This document shows, one piece after another, positions 36,922-45,848 of a DNA stretch of 64,000 bases. The DNA is taken from the NCBI GenBank assembly GCA_016235425.1, contig JACRLC010000091.1:1-64000 (forward strand), in the 5' to 3' direction. Each line of letters begins with the position of its first letter. Positions within the stretch are counted from its first letter, which is position 1. The DNA is from Chloroflexota bacterium (lineage in GTDB: Bacteria; Chloroflexota; Anaerolineae; Anaerolineales; Villigracilaceae). The position numbers were made by a program, and so were the translations under genes. Below the pieces are notes generated by a model. The model was not told the origin of the DNA. It did no database searches and saw nothing but the letters and a program-made list of their open reading frames with translations.

Positions 36922-37020
36922 TTTGACCCTTAACGAACAAAGGGGTTTTGAGGCGGCCCCGAACCTTTTGAAAGAGCACAAAAGAATCCTCAATGCGTTG
37001 TTTGAGGAGGCTGACCGTTA
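36919..37020 (+). pseudogene. Possible C-terminal remnant of a MarR-like regulator
   Basis: A plus-strand frame reads SLTLNEQRGFEAAPNLLKEH and then ILNALFEEADR to a stop at 37018-37020. The pattern (Leu-Thr-x-x-x-Gln, then an amphipathic helix) is like the end of MarR-family proteins. No start or DNA-binding part is present, so this would be a relic. It may also be chance. Confidence 0.25.
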
Positions 37021-37065
37021 GGGCCAACTGATGCTTCTGAATGGCGGAAACCAATCCACATTCTG

Positions 37066-40000
37066 CTAGTCTGCATTCGTCGAATAATGTTCCTGCATGC
37101 TTCGATAGCGTAGTTCATGCTTCCCCATCGCGCGGATGGCCGCCACCGCCGCGGAAGCCGCGGAGAGAGTCGTCAGCAGTGGGACATTCATCGCGATTGC
37201 CGCGGAGCGGATTTCCGCACCGTCGCTGTGGGCGTGCGGACCAAGCGGCGTGTTGATGACCAGTTGAACTTTGCCGCCGCGAATCAAATCCACCGTGTGC
37301 GGCGAACCATCTGCAAACTTATTGATGGCCTTGACGGGCAAGCCCACTTTGCAGAAAAAGTCCGCGGTGCCTGGGGTGGCATATAACGTGAAGCCCATGC
37401 GGTACAAATCACGCGCCACTTTCAAGCCTGCGCTCTTGTCGTAATCATTGACACTGATGAGTACCGCGCCGCTTTGCGGCAAACCAGTGCCTGTGGCAAT
37501 TTGCGATTTGGCAAAGGCATGACCGAAGCGCGAGGCATGTCCCATCACTTCGCCAGTGGAGCGCATTTCAGGTCCGAGCAAAATGCTGGAGCCGGGCAGT
37601 TTCTTGAACGGAAGCACAGCTTCCTTCACAAAAAATCCATCCACGCGCGGCTCTTCGGTCACGCCAAGTTCTTCGAGAGTGCGCCCCGCCATCACCTGCG
37701 CGGCAACGTAGGCGAGATTTAATCCAGTAGCCTTGCTCGCGTAAGGAACAGTCCGTGAAGCGCGCGGGTTTACTTCCAGCACGCAGACGACTTCATCTTT
37801 CAACGCGAACTGCACGTTCATCAGTCCGCGCACACCGAGTGCAAGCCCCAACTGCTCGGTGTATTCGCGCATGATTCCCTGATGATACGCGCTTACTTTA
37901 TATGGAGGAAGGACGCACGCCGCGTCACCCGAATGGACGCCTGCTTCCTCGATATGTTGCATCACCGCCCCGACAACGACTCGTTCACCATCGGATAATG
38001 CGTCCACGTCAATTTCAAAAGCGTCTTCCATAAATTTGTCAATCAAAATCGGTTGACCAGGAGCCGCCTCAATCGCCTTTTGGATGAATCCCGCCAAATG
38101 AGGCTCGGACTCCACTAAAGCCATCGCGCGTCCCCCGAGCACAAACGACGGTCTGACCAAAACGGGATAACCGATTCTTTCAGCGACGACTCGGGCTTCA
38201 TCAAGCGAACGCGCAATCCCGTTTTCGGGCTGGGGGATGTCCAACTCTTTGAGCAGTTTTGCAAACTCTTCGCGGTCTTCGGAGAGTTGAATGGCATACG
38301 GTGATGTGCCCAAAATCTTTACGCCCGCCGCTTCGAGACCTGCCGCCAGATTCAACGGAGTCTGCCCGCCGAATTGCACAATCACGCCGACAGGTTGTTC
38401 GCGGTCAATGACGTTGAGAACGTGCTCAAGCGTGAGAGGTTCAAAATACAATCTATCTGCGGTGTCATAATCCGTGGAAACCGTTTCGGGATTGCAGTTG
38501 TACATGATGGTTTCGTAGCCCATCTTCGATAAGGCAAATGCCGCCTGACAACAGCAGTAATCAAATTCGATTCCCTGACCAATGCGATTCGGTCCGCCGC
38601 CGAGGATAAGGATTTTTTGCTTATCCGTCGGGCGGGACTCATCGTCCATTTCGTAGGCGCTGTAAAGATAAGGAGTCTGTGCTTCAAATTCGGCGGCACA
38701 GGTGTCAACGCGTTGGAAGGTGGGGAGGATACCGAGTTGCTTGCGAAGGTCTCGAATGGATAATGCAGAATGATGAATGAGGAATGCAGAATTTTGAATT
38801 CGCGCAACTTCAGAGTCGGAGATTCCCATTTGCTTTGCGGAACGCAAAATAGATTTGCTTCTTGAGTCATTTTGCAGTTGATATTCTGCAATCTGCATAC
38901 TGACTTCTTCATTCGATTTCATTTGCGCAAGGAACCATAAATCGTAGCCAGTGGCTTTTGAGATTTCTTCCAATGACATGCCCTGCCGAATCGCTCGATA
39001 GACGCGGAACAATCGGTCGGCGGTGGGAGTTGTCAGCGTGGTGAATGTTTCGGGTTCAGCGGGCAGTTCGCGGCTTGGCCCCGAAGCGTCGAGGGCGTCC
39101 ACTCCAATTTCGAGGGATTGAATCGCTTTGTTCATGGCTTCGGGAAACGTCCGTCCCAATGCCATCACTTCTCCCACAGACTTCATCTGCGGGCCGAGGG
39201 TCGGGTCAACGCCTGGGAATTTTTCGAATGCCCAGCGCGGAATTTTGACGACGACGTAATCGAGCGATGGCTCGAACGCGGCTTTGGTTTGTTTGGTGAT
39301 GTCGTTGGTGATTTCATCGAGGGTGTAGCCGACGGCGACGAGCGCGGCAAGTTTGGCAATCGGAAAACCTGTGGCTTTTGAAGCAAGCGCCGACGAACGA
39401 CTGACGCGCGGATTCATTTCGATGACAACGACGCGCCCGGTTTTGGGGTCAACGCCAAATTGAACATTCGAGCCGCCCGTTTCCACACCCACCGCGCTGA
39501 GCACGCGATGAGCGAGGTCGCGCAGAATTTGATACTCGCGGTCAGTGAGCGTTTGCGCGGGTGCGACAGTGATGCTGTCGCCCGTGTGCACACCCATCGG
39601 GTCAAGATTTTCAATCGAACACACGACGACAAAATTATCGGCTTTGTCGCGCATCACTTCGAGCTCATATTCCTTCCAACCGAGCACTGACTCTTCGAGC
39701 CACGCCTGACCGATGGGCGATTCAGAAATGGCACTGCGAACAGCCTCTGCAAGTTGCTCTGGTTCGTAAACCCATGACGCGCCCATGCCGCCCATCGCAA
39801 ACGAAGCGCGGACGAGAACAGGGTAGCTCGTTTCTTTTATTAGTGATTCGGCTTCGTCGAGCGAATACGCCGCTCCCCCACGCGGAACGGGGATACCGTT
39901 CTTCTGCATGGTCTCGCGGAACAAGAGGCGGTCTTCGGCGGCTTTGATGGCGCTGAGTTTCGCACCGATGAGTTGCACACCATATTTTTCGAGCACGCCG

Positions 40001-40311
40001 TTTTCACTGAGAGCAAGCGCGAGGTTGAGGCCCGTCTGCCCACCGACTGTGGGTAGCATGGCGTCAGGTTTCTCTTGTGCGATGATTGCTTCGAGGGATT
40101 CAGGCGTGAGCGGCTCGATATAAGTTGCATCCGCAATTTCAGGGTCGGTCATGATGGTGGCGGGATTCGAGTTGACCAGCACAACGCGGTAACCTTCGGC
40201 TTTCAAGGCTTTGACCGCCTGCGTGCCAGAGTAATCAAACTCCGCGGCTTGACCGATGACAATGGCTCCCGAGCCGGGAACGAGGATGGTGTGGATGTCG
40301 CTACGCTTCAT
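37066..40311 (-). CDS. carB: Carbamoyl-phosphate synthase large subunit
   Basis: Makes carbamoyl phosphate from bicarbonate, ATP and ammonia for pyrimidine and arginine synthesis. Two ATP-grasp halves are present, each opening with a GxGPxxIGQ-type loop ([32 protein letters not shown]), plus a C-terminal MGS allosteric domain. 1081 residues, normal. The connecting domain differs from the family consensus at residues about 470-518, where the DNA carries CAGAATG-type repeats (38758-38906) encoding [14 protein letters not shown] in place of the usual linker. The ATG itself abuts another such repeat and has no visible ribosome binding site. Confidence 0.96.
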   Translation of the reverse strand: MKRSDIHTILVPGSGAIVIGQAAEFDYSGTQAVKALKAEGYRVVLVNSNPATIMTDPEIADATYIEPLTPESLEAIIAQEKPDAMLPTVGGQTGLNLALALSENGVLEKYGVQLIGAKLSAIKAAEDRLLFRETMQKNGIPVPRGGAAYSLDEAESLIKETSYPVLVRASFAMGGMGASWVYEPEQLAEAVRSAISESPIGQAWLEESVLGWKEYELEVMRDKADNFVVVCSIENLDPMGVHTGDSITVAPAQTLTDREYQILRDLAHRVLSAVGVETGGSNVQFGVDPKTGRVVVIEMNPRVSRSSALASKATGFPIAKLAALVAVGYTLDEITNDITKQTKAAFEPSLDYVVVKIPRWAFEKFPGVDPTLGPQMKSVGEVMALGRTFPEAMNKAIQSLEIGVDALDASGPSRELPAEPETFTTLTTPTADRLFRVYRAIRQGMSLEEISKATGYDLWFLAQMKSNEEVSMQIAEYQLQNDSRSKSILRSAKQMGISDSEVARIQNSAFLIHHSALSIRDLRKQLGILPTFQRVDTCAAEFEAQTPYLYSAYEMDDESRPTDKQKILILGGGPNRIGQGIEFDYCCCQAAFALSKMGYETIMYNCNPETVSTDYDTADRLYFEPLTLEHVLNVIDREQPVGVIVQFGGQTPLNLAAGLEAAGVKILGTSPYAIQLSEDREEFAKLLKELDIPQPENGIARSLDEARVVAERIGYPVLVRPSFVLGGRAMALVESEPHLAGFIQKAIEAAPGQPILIDKFMEDAFEIDVDALSDGERVVVGAVMQHIEEAGVHSGDAACVLPPYKVSAYHQGIMREYTEQLGLALGVRGLMNVQFALKDEVVCVLEVNPRASRTVPYASKATGLNLAYVAAQVMAGRTLEELGVTEEPRVDGFFVKEAVLPFKKLPGSSILLGPEMRSTGEVMGHASRFGHAFAKSQIATGTGLPQSGAVLISVNDYDKSAGLKVARDLYRMGFTLYATPGTADFFCKVGLPVKAINKFADGSPHTVDLIRGGKVQLVINTPLGPHAHSDGAEIRSAAIAMNVPLLTTLSAASAAVAAIRAMGKHELRYRSMQEHYSTNAD
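38758..38906. repeat. CAGAATG-type repeats in frame within carB
   Basis: Two repeat blocks lie inside the carB connector: ataatgcagaatgatgaatg... at 38758-38797, and a shorter block with tgcag/ctgca units near 38873-38906. The frame is kept. The same units occur at 40312-40352, 40765-40812 and 41344-41440. Confidence 0.7.
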
Positions 40312-40352
40312 AATGCAGAATGTAGAATGAAGAGTGCAGAATGTCTGGTTTC
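40312..40352. repeat. CAGAATG-type repeat between carB and the four-helix-bundle gene
   Basis: The tract aatgcagaatgtagaatgaagagtgcagaatg directly abuts the carB start codon and separates it from the four-helix-bundle gene. Confidence 0.75.
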
Positions 40353-40368
40353 TCGTTGCATTTTCGTT

Positions 40369-40740
40369 CTATCCCTTTTTAGAATTATTTCGTCTTGACG
40401 TGTTAATGGATGAGACAAAGATGGCAATCAACTCGTCGGTTTCTTTTTGCAGATATGCAAGTTTGGCGGCAGGGACAATTTCACCTTCCACCAGCAATTC
40501 GAGCCAGTATGCGGTTTCGTCCAGTTCTTTCAACCCGCCACCCATCATGTTTACAAAATCTGCCGGGGATTTCGCTCTGCAAGCCTCCCGGTACTGCGCC
40601 CCAACCGAAGTGCCGCTTCGCAGAACTTGTTTTCCAAGCACCTGCGCTTCTCCACTCTTTGGCAGGCTTTGATACAGTTTGATAATCCGCAAGGCAAATT
40701 TCTTCGTTCTTACCCGCAAATCCGTCACATCACGCGCCAT
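40369..40740 (-). CDS. Four-helix-bundle (S23/IVP-like) protein inserted between carA and carB
   Basis: 123-residue helical protein of the 23S rRNA-intervening-sequence family. Core motifs RIIKLYQSLPKSGEA, VLRSGTSVGAQYREACRAKS and ELDETAYWLELLVEG are well conserved. Function is unknown in general; related bundles serve as accessory proteins of diversity-generating retroelements, but no reverse transcriptase is seen here. The second of two ATGs (40740) is six bases after GGAGG. It lies between two CAGAATG-type repeat tracts (40312-40352 and 40765-40812), as if it were a separate cassette in the operon. Confidence 0.88.
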   Translation of the reverse strand: MARDVTDLRVRTKKFALRIIKLYQSLPKSGEAQVLGKQVLRSGTSVGAQYREACRAKSPADFVNMMGGGLKELDETAYWLELLVEGEIVPAAKLAYLQKETDELIAIFVSSINTSRRNNSKKG

Positions 40741-40764
40741 CATTCACCTCCAGAAATCGAATAT

Positions 40765-40812
40765 TCTTTTGCATTTCAATTCTGCATTCATCATTCTGTA
40801 TTCTTCATTATT
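40765..40812. repeat. CAGAATG-type repeat covering the carA stop codon
   Basis: The plus-strand tract aattctgcattcatcattctgtattcttc runs over the last codons of carA (IMKNTE and stop), so the carA C-terminus is repeat-encoded. It is the second flank of the four-helix-bundle gene. Confidence 0.75.
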
Positions 40813-41966
40813 TGAAAGAATTCCCCAAAAATATCATGCGCATCATGCGGGCCTGGCGCGGCTTCGGGGTGAAACTGCACACTGAAGACAGGTTTGTTTT
40901 TGAGCCGCAGGCCTTCGAGCGAGTCATCGTTCAAACTTTTATAAGTGATTTCCACTTCGTCTTTGTTCAAATCGCCTTCAGTGACGCAGTAGTTATGATT
41001 TTGCGCAGTGATGAGCACTTCGCCGCTTGGCAAATATTGAACGGGATGATTCCCACCGTGATGTCCAAACTTGAGGCGGTGCGTGTCTGCGCCGAGAGCG
41101 CGCCCAATCAATTGATGACCGAGGCAGATTCCAAAAACTGGCACGCCGCTTTCAATCAATCCACTCACGGCTTTCACCGCGTACGGCAATCCCGCAGGGT
41201 CGCCGGGCCCGTTCGAGAGGAAGACGCCATCGGGCTTCATCGCCAACACTTCATCGGCGGTTGTGTCAGCAGGGACAACGGTTACGTTTGCACCGTAGCT
41301 GGAAAGATGGCGGAGGATGTTTTCTTTGATGCCAAAATCATAAGCCACGATGTGAAATGCAGAATGAAGAATGGAGAATGAAGAATTCTGCATTCTGACT
41401 TCCGCTTTCTTCATTTGTATTTCTGCATTCTGCATTACCCATTTACTCCCCGCGTCTTCCACCCAACGATAACTCTCCTCACACGTCACTTCCTTCACCA
41501 TATCGCGGCCATCCAACCCAGGCCACTCACGCGCCATTTTCAACAACACATCCGCAGGTATGCCCTTTGTTGACAGCGCGGCTTTTTGCGTGCCGCCGTC
41601 GCGGAGTTTGCGCGTCAACCAGCGCGTGTCCACGCCGCTGATACCAGGGACGCCATAATCACAAAGCCAATCCGAAAGCGTTTTGCTCGCGCGCCAATTC
41701 GACGCGACTGGACTCAACGCCCGCACCACTGCCGCCGAAACCTGTGGCTTGGCAGATTCATCGTCTTCGAGATTGATTCCCACGTTGCCGATGTGCGACA
41801 CGGTAAACAGCACACCCTGTCCGCGATACGACGGGTCGGTCAAAATTTCCTGATAGCCCGTCATGCTGGTGTTGAAGACCAGTTCAAAGACCGCGTCAGC
41901 GTCCGCGCCAAAGGCCTGGCCTTCGAGAATGGTTCCGTCTTCCAAAACAAGAGTTGCCAACTTCAT
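40791..41966 (-). CDS. carA: Carbamoyl-phosphate synthase small (glutaminase) subunit
   Basis: Releases ammonia from glutamine for CarB. It has the N-terminal CPSase_sm domain ([17 protein letters not shown]) and a class I glutamine amidotransferase with nucleophile Cys in [12 protein letters not shown] and the His-Glu pair in [12 protein letters not shown] 30-residue segment of low complexity ([12 protein letters not shown]..., residues about 176-207) sits before the [12 protein letters not shown] strand and is encoded by CAGAATG-type repeats (41344-41440). Start overlaps the purB stop by four bases. 391 residues. Confidence 0.96.
   Translation of the reverse strand: MKLATLVLEDGTILEGQAFGADADAVFELVFNTSMTGYQEILTDPSYRGQGVLFTVSHIGNVGINLEDDESAKPQVSAAVVRALSPVASNWRASKTLSDWLCDYGVPGISGVDTRWLTRKLRDGGTQKAALSTKGIPADVLLKMAREWPGLDGRDMVKEVTCEESYRWVEDAGSKWVMQNAEIQMKKAEVRMQNSSFSILHSAFHIVAYDFGIKENILRHLSSYGANVTVVPADTTADEVLAMKPDGVFLSNGPGDPAGLPYAVKAVSGLIESGVPVFGICLGHQLIGRALGADTHRLKFGHHGGNHPVQYLPSGEVLITAQNHNYCVTEGDLNKDEVEITYKSLNDDSLEGLRLKNKPVFSVQFHPEAAPGPHDAHDIFGEFFQIMKNTE
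41344..41440. repeat. CAGAATG-type repeats in frame within carA
   Basis: Alternating gcagaatgaagaatg and inverted ttctgcattctg units over about 95 bases at the boundary between the two CarA domains. The reading frame stays open through both orientations. Confidence 0.8.
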
Positions 41967-43318
41967 GCATTCACCACACGGTCTGTTAATTGAATTGCGA
42001 GTCCCAGATAGGATTCTGGCGAGAGGTTTTTCAAACGCCCACGCGTTTCCTCATCTACATCAATCGCTTCACACCATGACCTGTAGTCTGATTCCGTTAA
42101 AACGCGGCCGCGCGTCTGCTGCTTGAGCGACTCGTACGCGTCGCTTCGTCCAGCCGCGCGCAGGATGGTCTGCGCGCCCTCGGCGACGACTTCCCAGTGC
42201 GCGTTCAATTCGGCCTTGAGTTTTTCCTCATCCGCGGCAATGCGCTTCATGCCGCGCGTGAGGTTGATGTAGGCGAGAAGTGTATGCCCAAGCGCGGTGC
42301 CAAACGTGCGGCGGACAGTCGAATCGGACAGATCGCGTTGCAGGCGCGAGACTGTCAGTTTTTGGGCGTAGTGTGCGAAGAGGGAGTTGGCTACGCCGAG
42401 ATTGCCTTCCGCGTTTTCGAAATCAATCGGGTTCACTTTTTGCGGCATCGTTGACGAACCGACTTCACCTTCGACGACGGTCTGCTTGAGCGTACCGTCG
42501 CTGATGTAACGCCAAACGTCCTGCGAAAAATCAATCAGGATGGAATTGGTTAAATGGATGAGGTCAAAGTAGCGAATCCAATTATCATAGGGCAGGATTT
42601 GGGTGGTGAGCAAATTGGGTTCGAGGTCGAAGTGGGCAACGAAATCTTTGCTGAAGGAGAGCCAGTCAATTTGCGGGGCGGCGGCTTGCAGGGCATTGAA
42701 GTTGCCGACCGCACCCGTCAGCTTGGCTTCAAAACGAAAAGCGGAGATGTCATCGCGGGTCTTTTTGAGACGCGCAAGATAGACCGCGATTTCCTTGCCC
42801 AATGTGGTGGGGACGGCAAACTGTCCGTGTGTGCGCGCCAGCATGGGAATGGCACGGTAGCGGATGGCGAAGTCGGAGAGATTGGAGATTAGAGAGTTGA
42901 GATTAGGGAGGATGACTTTGTCGCGTGATTCTTTCAGAGCGATGGCTTGACCGAGGCTGTTGGTGTCTTCGGAGGTCAGGCCGAAGTGAATCCACGGAAG
43001 CAAATCTTCGAGCGTCGTGCCTTTTAATTTTTCCTGCAAGAAGTATTCGATGGCTTTGACATCGTGACGCGTCTCGCGCTCCTTGGCCTGGATGGATTCT
43101 GCGTCGGCGGTGGAAAATGCTGAAACAACGGAAGCGAGATGGGCGGATTCGGAATCGGTCAAAGGGCGAATCAAACCCACTTTAGCGAGAGCAGGCAACA
43201 GGTCGAGTTCGACGCGGACTCTATCACGCAGGAATGCAAATTCGGAGAAGAATCCACTTAATGGCGCGGTCGCGTCGGCATAGCGTCCATCCAAAGGAGA
43301 AAGGGCGTGAAGTGTCAT
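41963..43318 (-). CDS. purB: Adenylosuccinate lyase
   Basis: Cleaves SAICAR and adenylosuccinate in purine synthesis. Fumarase/aspartase-superfamily signature [16 protein letters not shown] (flexible signature loop) and the early [10 protein letters not shown] and [11 protein letters not shown] segments are present. 451 residues, the E. coli-like long form. Both ends overlap neighbours by four bases (purH-N stop and carA start), so it is translationally coupled. Confidence 0.96.
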   Translation of the reverse strand: MTLHALSPLDGRYADATAPLSGFFSEFAFLRDRVRVELDLLPALAKVGLIRPLTDSESAHLASVVSAFSTADAESIQAKERETRHDVKAIEYFLQEKLKGTTLEDLLPWIHFGLTSEDTNSLGQAIALKESRDKVILPNLNSLISNLSDFAIRYRAIPMLARTHGQFAVPTTLGKEIAVYLARLKKTRDDISAFRFEAKLTGAVGNFNALQAAAPQIDWLSFSKDFVAHFDLEPNLLTTQILPYDNWIRYFDLIHLTNSILIDFSQDVWRYISDGTLKQTVVEGEVGSSTMPQKVNPIDFENAEGNLGVANSLFAHYAQKLTVSRLQRDLSDSTVRRTFGTALGHTLLAYINLTRGMKRIAADEEKLKAELNAHWEVVAEGAQTILRAAGRSDAYESLKQQTRGRVLTESDYRSWCEAIDVDEETRGRLKNLSPESYLGLAIQLTDRVVNA

Positions 43319-43881
43319 TGGCTTAGGTATCCAGAGATGGTGGTGTCGTAGTGCGCGGTAACTTTGAAACCCTTGACGGCAAGGTCTTTGCGGAGGTTGG
43401 AGATTGTGCCGTTTTGCAAAGCGGCGAGGGCGGAGGCGTAGTCGGCAGGGTCGCAGACGAGGGTGACGCGCTCGTGATTCTTTGCGGCAGCGCGGATGAG
43501 GGTGACGCCGCCGATGTCTATGTTTTCGATGACTTCGGCGTAGGTGACGTCCGCTTTGGCGATGGTGGCTTCGAATGGATAGAGGTTGACGGCGACGAGG
43601 TCAATGTAATCCCAGCCGAGGTTAAGGAGCTGCTGGTGGTCTTCGTCGGTAGGACGGGCGAGCAGGCCACCGTGAATGGCGGGGTGCAGGGTCTTGACGC
43701 GGCCGCCGAGGATTTCGGGGGACTTGGTGTAGTCAGCTACTTCGGTGACAGGGATGTTGTTGTCGCGAAGTAATTTGGCGGTGCCGCCTGAGGCGAGGAG
43801 AGTCCAGCCGAGGGAGGCGAGGCTTTGGGCAAATTCGACGATGCCAGTTTTGTCGTGAACGGAGAGGATGGCGATGGGCAT
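43315..43881 (-). CDS. purH: IMP cyclohydrolase (N-terminal PurH domain as a separate protein)
   Basis: 188-residue MGS-like domain equal to the N-terminal third of PurH, which closes FAICAR to IMP. The family start (ILSVHDKTGIVEFAQSL), the KSPEILGGRVKTLHPAIHGGLLA region (read in parts) and ENIDIGGVTLIRAAAKN are intact, then the protein ends. The AICAR transformylase part is a separate gene at 44658-45836 with purN in between. The split looks genuine: both parts have proper starts and stops. Confidence 0.93.
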   Translation of the reverse strand: MPIAILSVHDKTGIVEFAQSLASLGWTLLASGGTAKLLRDNNIPVTEVADYTKSPEILGGRVKTLHPAIHGGLLARPTDEDHQQLLNLGWDYIDLVAVNLYPFEATIAKADVTYAEVIENIDIGGVTLIRAAAKNHERVTLVCDPADYASALAALQNGTISNLRKDLAVKGFKVTAHYDTTISGYLSQ

Positions 43882-43900
43882 GATGTTGTCCTTTCGGAAA

Positions 43901-44000
43901 AGCGGATTTCTGAAACCCCGCCCAAGAACGGCGGGGAAACGGATAGCGGATTCGGTAGCGGATATTGAAACGGATAAACGGATGAAAACGGATGTTGGCG
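43901..44000. repeat. ACGGAT-rich repeat between purN and purH-N
   Basis: Tandem-like array of cggat and acggat units (ggaaacggatagcggattcgg and onward) filling most of the gap between the two genes. It belongs to the family found in purM, purL and purF. Confidence 0.75.
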
Positions 44001-44002
44001 AA

Positions 44003-44602
44003 TCAGGTTTTTGTGTTGGAAATGATTGTTTTCAGTGTTTCTACGAGGATGCAGTGTTCGGCTTGGTGAACACGAGTCTCAAGGGATTCTAACGTGTCAT
44101 CTTTGTGGATGGGGACAATTTCGGTGGCGAGGACGGGGCCGTTATCCACGCCTTCGTCGGGGACGAGGTGAACCATGACGCCTGTGTGAGTTATTTCGCC
44201 GCGCTGGTAGGATTCAAAGGCTCGTTGGATGGCGTGCGTGCCGGGGAATGTTCCAGGCAAGGCAGGGTGGAGATTGATGACGCGGTTGGGAAAAGAGGAA
44301 AGAAAGGAAGAGGAAAGAATTCGCATCCAGCCAGCTAAAATAATATAGTCTGCTTGTTTGCTGGTCACCTCGTCTGCTAGTCGTGCGTCATAGTCGCGGC
44401 GAGATTCGTTTTCCCGTTTGGCGAAATAAATTGCTTCAACGCCAGCGTTGCGGGCGCGCGTCAGGCCGTAGGCATCCGCTTTGTTGGAGATGACGGAGAC
44501 AACGGAGGCGGGGAGTTCACCTGAGACGCAGGCGTCGAGGATGGCTTGCAGGTTGGAGCCGTTGCCAGAGATGAGAACGACGAGGCGGGTTAGTTTGGTC
44601 AA
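44003..44602 (-). CDS. purN: Phosphoribosylglycinamide formyltransferase
   Basis: Transfers formyl from 10-formyl-THF to GAR. Substrate loop ISGNGSNLQAIL, catalytic Asn/His in RVINLHPALPG and the Asp in DEGVDNGPVL are present. The start codon is TTG at 44602, preceded by AAGGA at about 8 bases; no nearby ATG fits. 199 residues. It lies between the two split purH genes. Confidence 0.94.
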   Translation of the reverse strand: MTKLTRLVVLISGNGSNLQAILDACVSGELPASVVSVISNKADAYGLTRARNAGVEAIYFAKRENESRRDYDARLADEVTSKQADYIILAGWMRILSSSFLSSFPNRVINLHPALPGTFPGTHAIQRAFESYQRGEITHTGVMVHLVPDEGVDNGPVLATEIVPIHKDDTLESLETRVHQAEHCILVETLKTIISNTKT

Positions 44603-44657
44603 AAAGATTTCCTTGATAAATGCGCTTCGACTGCGCTACGCTCCGCTCAGCGCGAAG

Positions 44658-45836
44658 TTAATGATGGAAGAGGCGGACGCCTGAGAAGATCATGGTCATG
44701 CCGTATTCGTTCGCGGCCTGGACGACAGTGTCGTCGCGTGCCGAGCCGCCTGGCTCGAGCACGTAGCGGACTCCGCTGGCGGCGGCGCGGTCAATGCTGT
44801 CGCGGAAGGGGAAGAAGGCGTCGGAGCCGAGGGTAACAGAGTCAAGCTTGGAGAGCCACTGCTGCTTTTCGTCGAGAGTCAGTTGTCGGGGAGTGTGAGC
44901 GAAGATTTCTGTCCACGCGGATTTTTCGTTGGGGGTCACATCGTCACGCAGGAATTGGTCAATGGCGTTGTCGCGGTCGGGGCGTTTGATGCCAGGTTTG
45001 AAGGGCAAATCCAAAACGGTTGGGTGCTGGCGCAGCCACCACAAATCCGCTTTTTGACCCGCGAGGCGAACACAGTGGATGCGCGATTGCTGCCCCGCGC
45101 CGACACCGATGGCCTGTCCATCCGAGATAAAACAAACGGAGTTGGACTGGGTGTATTTGATGGTAATCCACGCGAGGGTGAGGTCGCGGATGGCGGATGG
45201 AGGCAAGTCCTTTTTAGCAGTGACGATGTTGGTGAAATCGGCGGGCGTGACGAGGCGGTCATGGCGGCGTTGTTCGAAGCGGATGCCAAAAACATCGCGC
45301 ATTTCCTGAACGGAGGCTGGCTCGTAAGTGGGGTCAATTTGCACAACGGCGTATTTGCCCTGCTTCTTGGCTTTGAGAATTTCAAGCGCGGCAGATTCAT
45401 AGGCAGGGGCGATGATGCCATCCGAAACTTCGCGGGCAATAAGTTTGGCAGTGGGAACATCCACAGTATCGGATAACGCAACAAAATCGCCAAAGGAACA
45501 GAGACGGTCTGATCCACGGGCGCGAGCGTAAGCAGTGGCGAGAGGCGAGAGTTCGAGGTCATCTACAAAATAGGCTTTTTTGAGGGTCTCGGATAGTGGA
45601 GTGGCAACTGCGACTCCCGCAGGGCTGACGTGCTTGAATGAGGCGGCGGCTGGCAGGTCAAGCGCGGCTTTGAGTTCGCGGACGAGCTGCCATGAGTTTA
45701 GCGCGTCAAGAAGGTTGATGTAGCCTGGCGAGCCATTGAGTATGGAAATAGGTAATTCGGAATCATCTTTCATAAAGACGCGGGCAGGCGCTTGTTGAGG
45801 ATTCGTTCCATACCGCAAAACAATAACTTTAGACAT
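44658..45836 (-). CDS. purH: AICAR transformylase (C-terminal PurH domain as a separate protein)
   Basis: 392-residue protein equal to the AICAR transformylase part of PurH. It starts with VLRYGTNPQQAPARV, has the catalytic Lys-His in SFKHVSPAGVAV, then YTQSNSVCFISDGQAIGVGAGQQSR in parts and a final SDAFFPFRDSID..YVLEPGGS. It lacks the cyclohydrolase domain, which is supplied by 43315-43881. It follows the purM fusion by 12 bases. Confidence 0.93.
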   Translation of the reverse strand: MSKVIVLRYGTNPQQAPARVFMKDDSELPISILNGSPGYINLLDALNSWQLVRELKAALDLPAAASFKHVSPAGVAVATPLSETLKKAYFVDDLELSPLATAYARARGSDRLCSFGDFVALSDTVDVPTAKLIAREVSDGIIAPAYESAALEILKAKKQGKYAVVQIDPTYEPASVQEMRDVFGIRFEQRRHDRLVTPADFTNIVTAKKDLPPSAIRDLTLAWITIKYTQSNSVCFISDGQAIGVGAGQQSRIHCVRLAGQKADLWWLRQHPTVLDLPFKPGIKRPDRDNAIDQFLRDDVTPNEKSAWTEIFAHTPRQLTLDEKQQWLSKLDSVTLGSDAFFPFRDSIDRAAASGVRYVLEPGGSARDDTVVQAANEYGMTMIFSGVRLFHH

Positions 45837-45848
45837 CTTGAATTCCTT

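Noticed and set aside
40369-40740. Accessory protein (Avd) of a diversity-generating retroelement
   Set aside because: No reverse transcriptase, template repeat or variable repeat in the window; the similarity is at the level of the four-helix-bundle fold only.
43901-44000. ACGGAT-rich array considered as a CRISPR-like array
   Set aside because: Units are 6-10 bases without regular spacers or cas genes; copies are dispersed and lie inside coding sequences.
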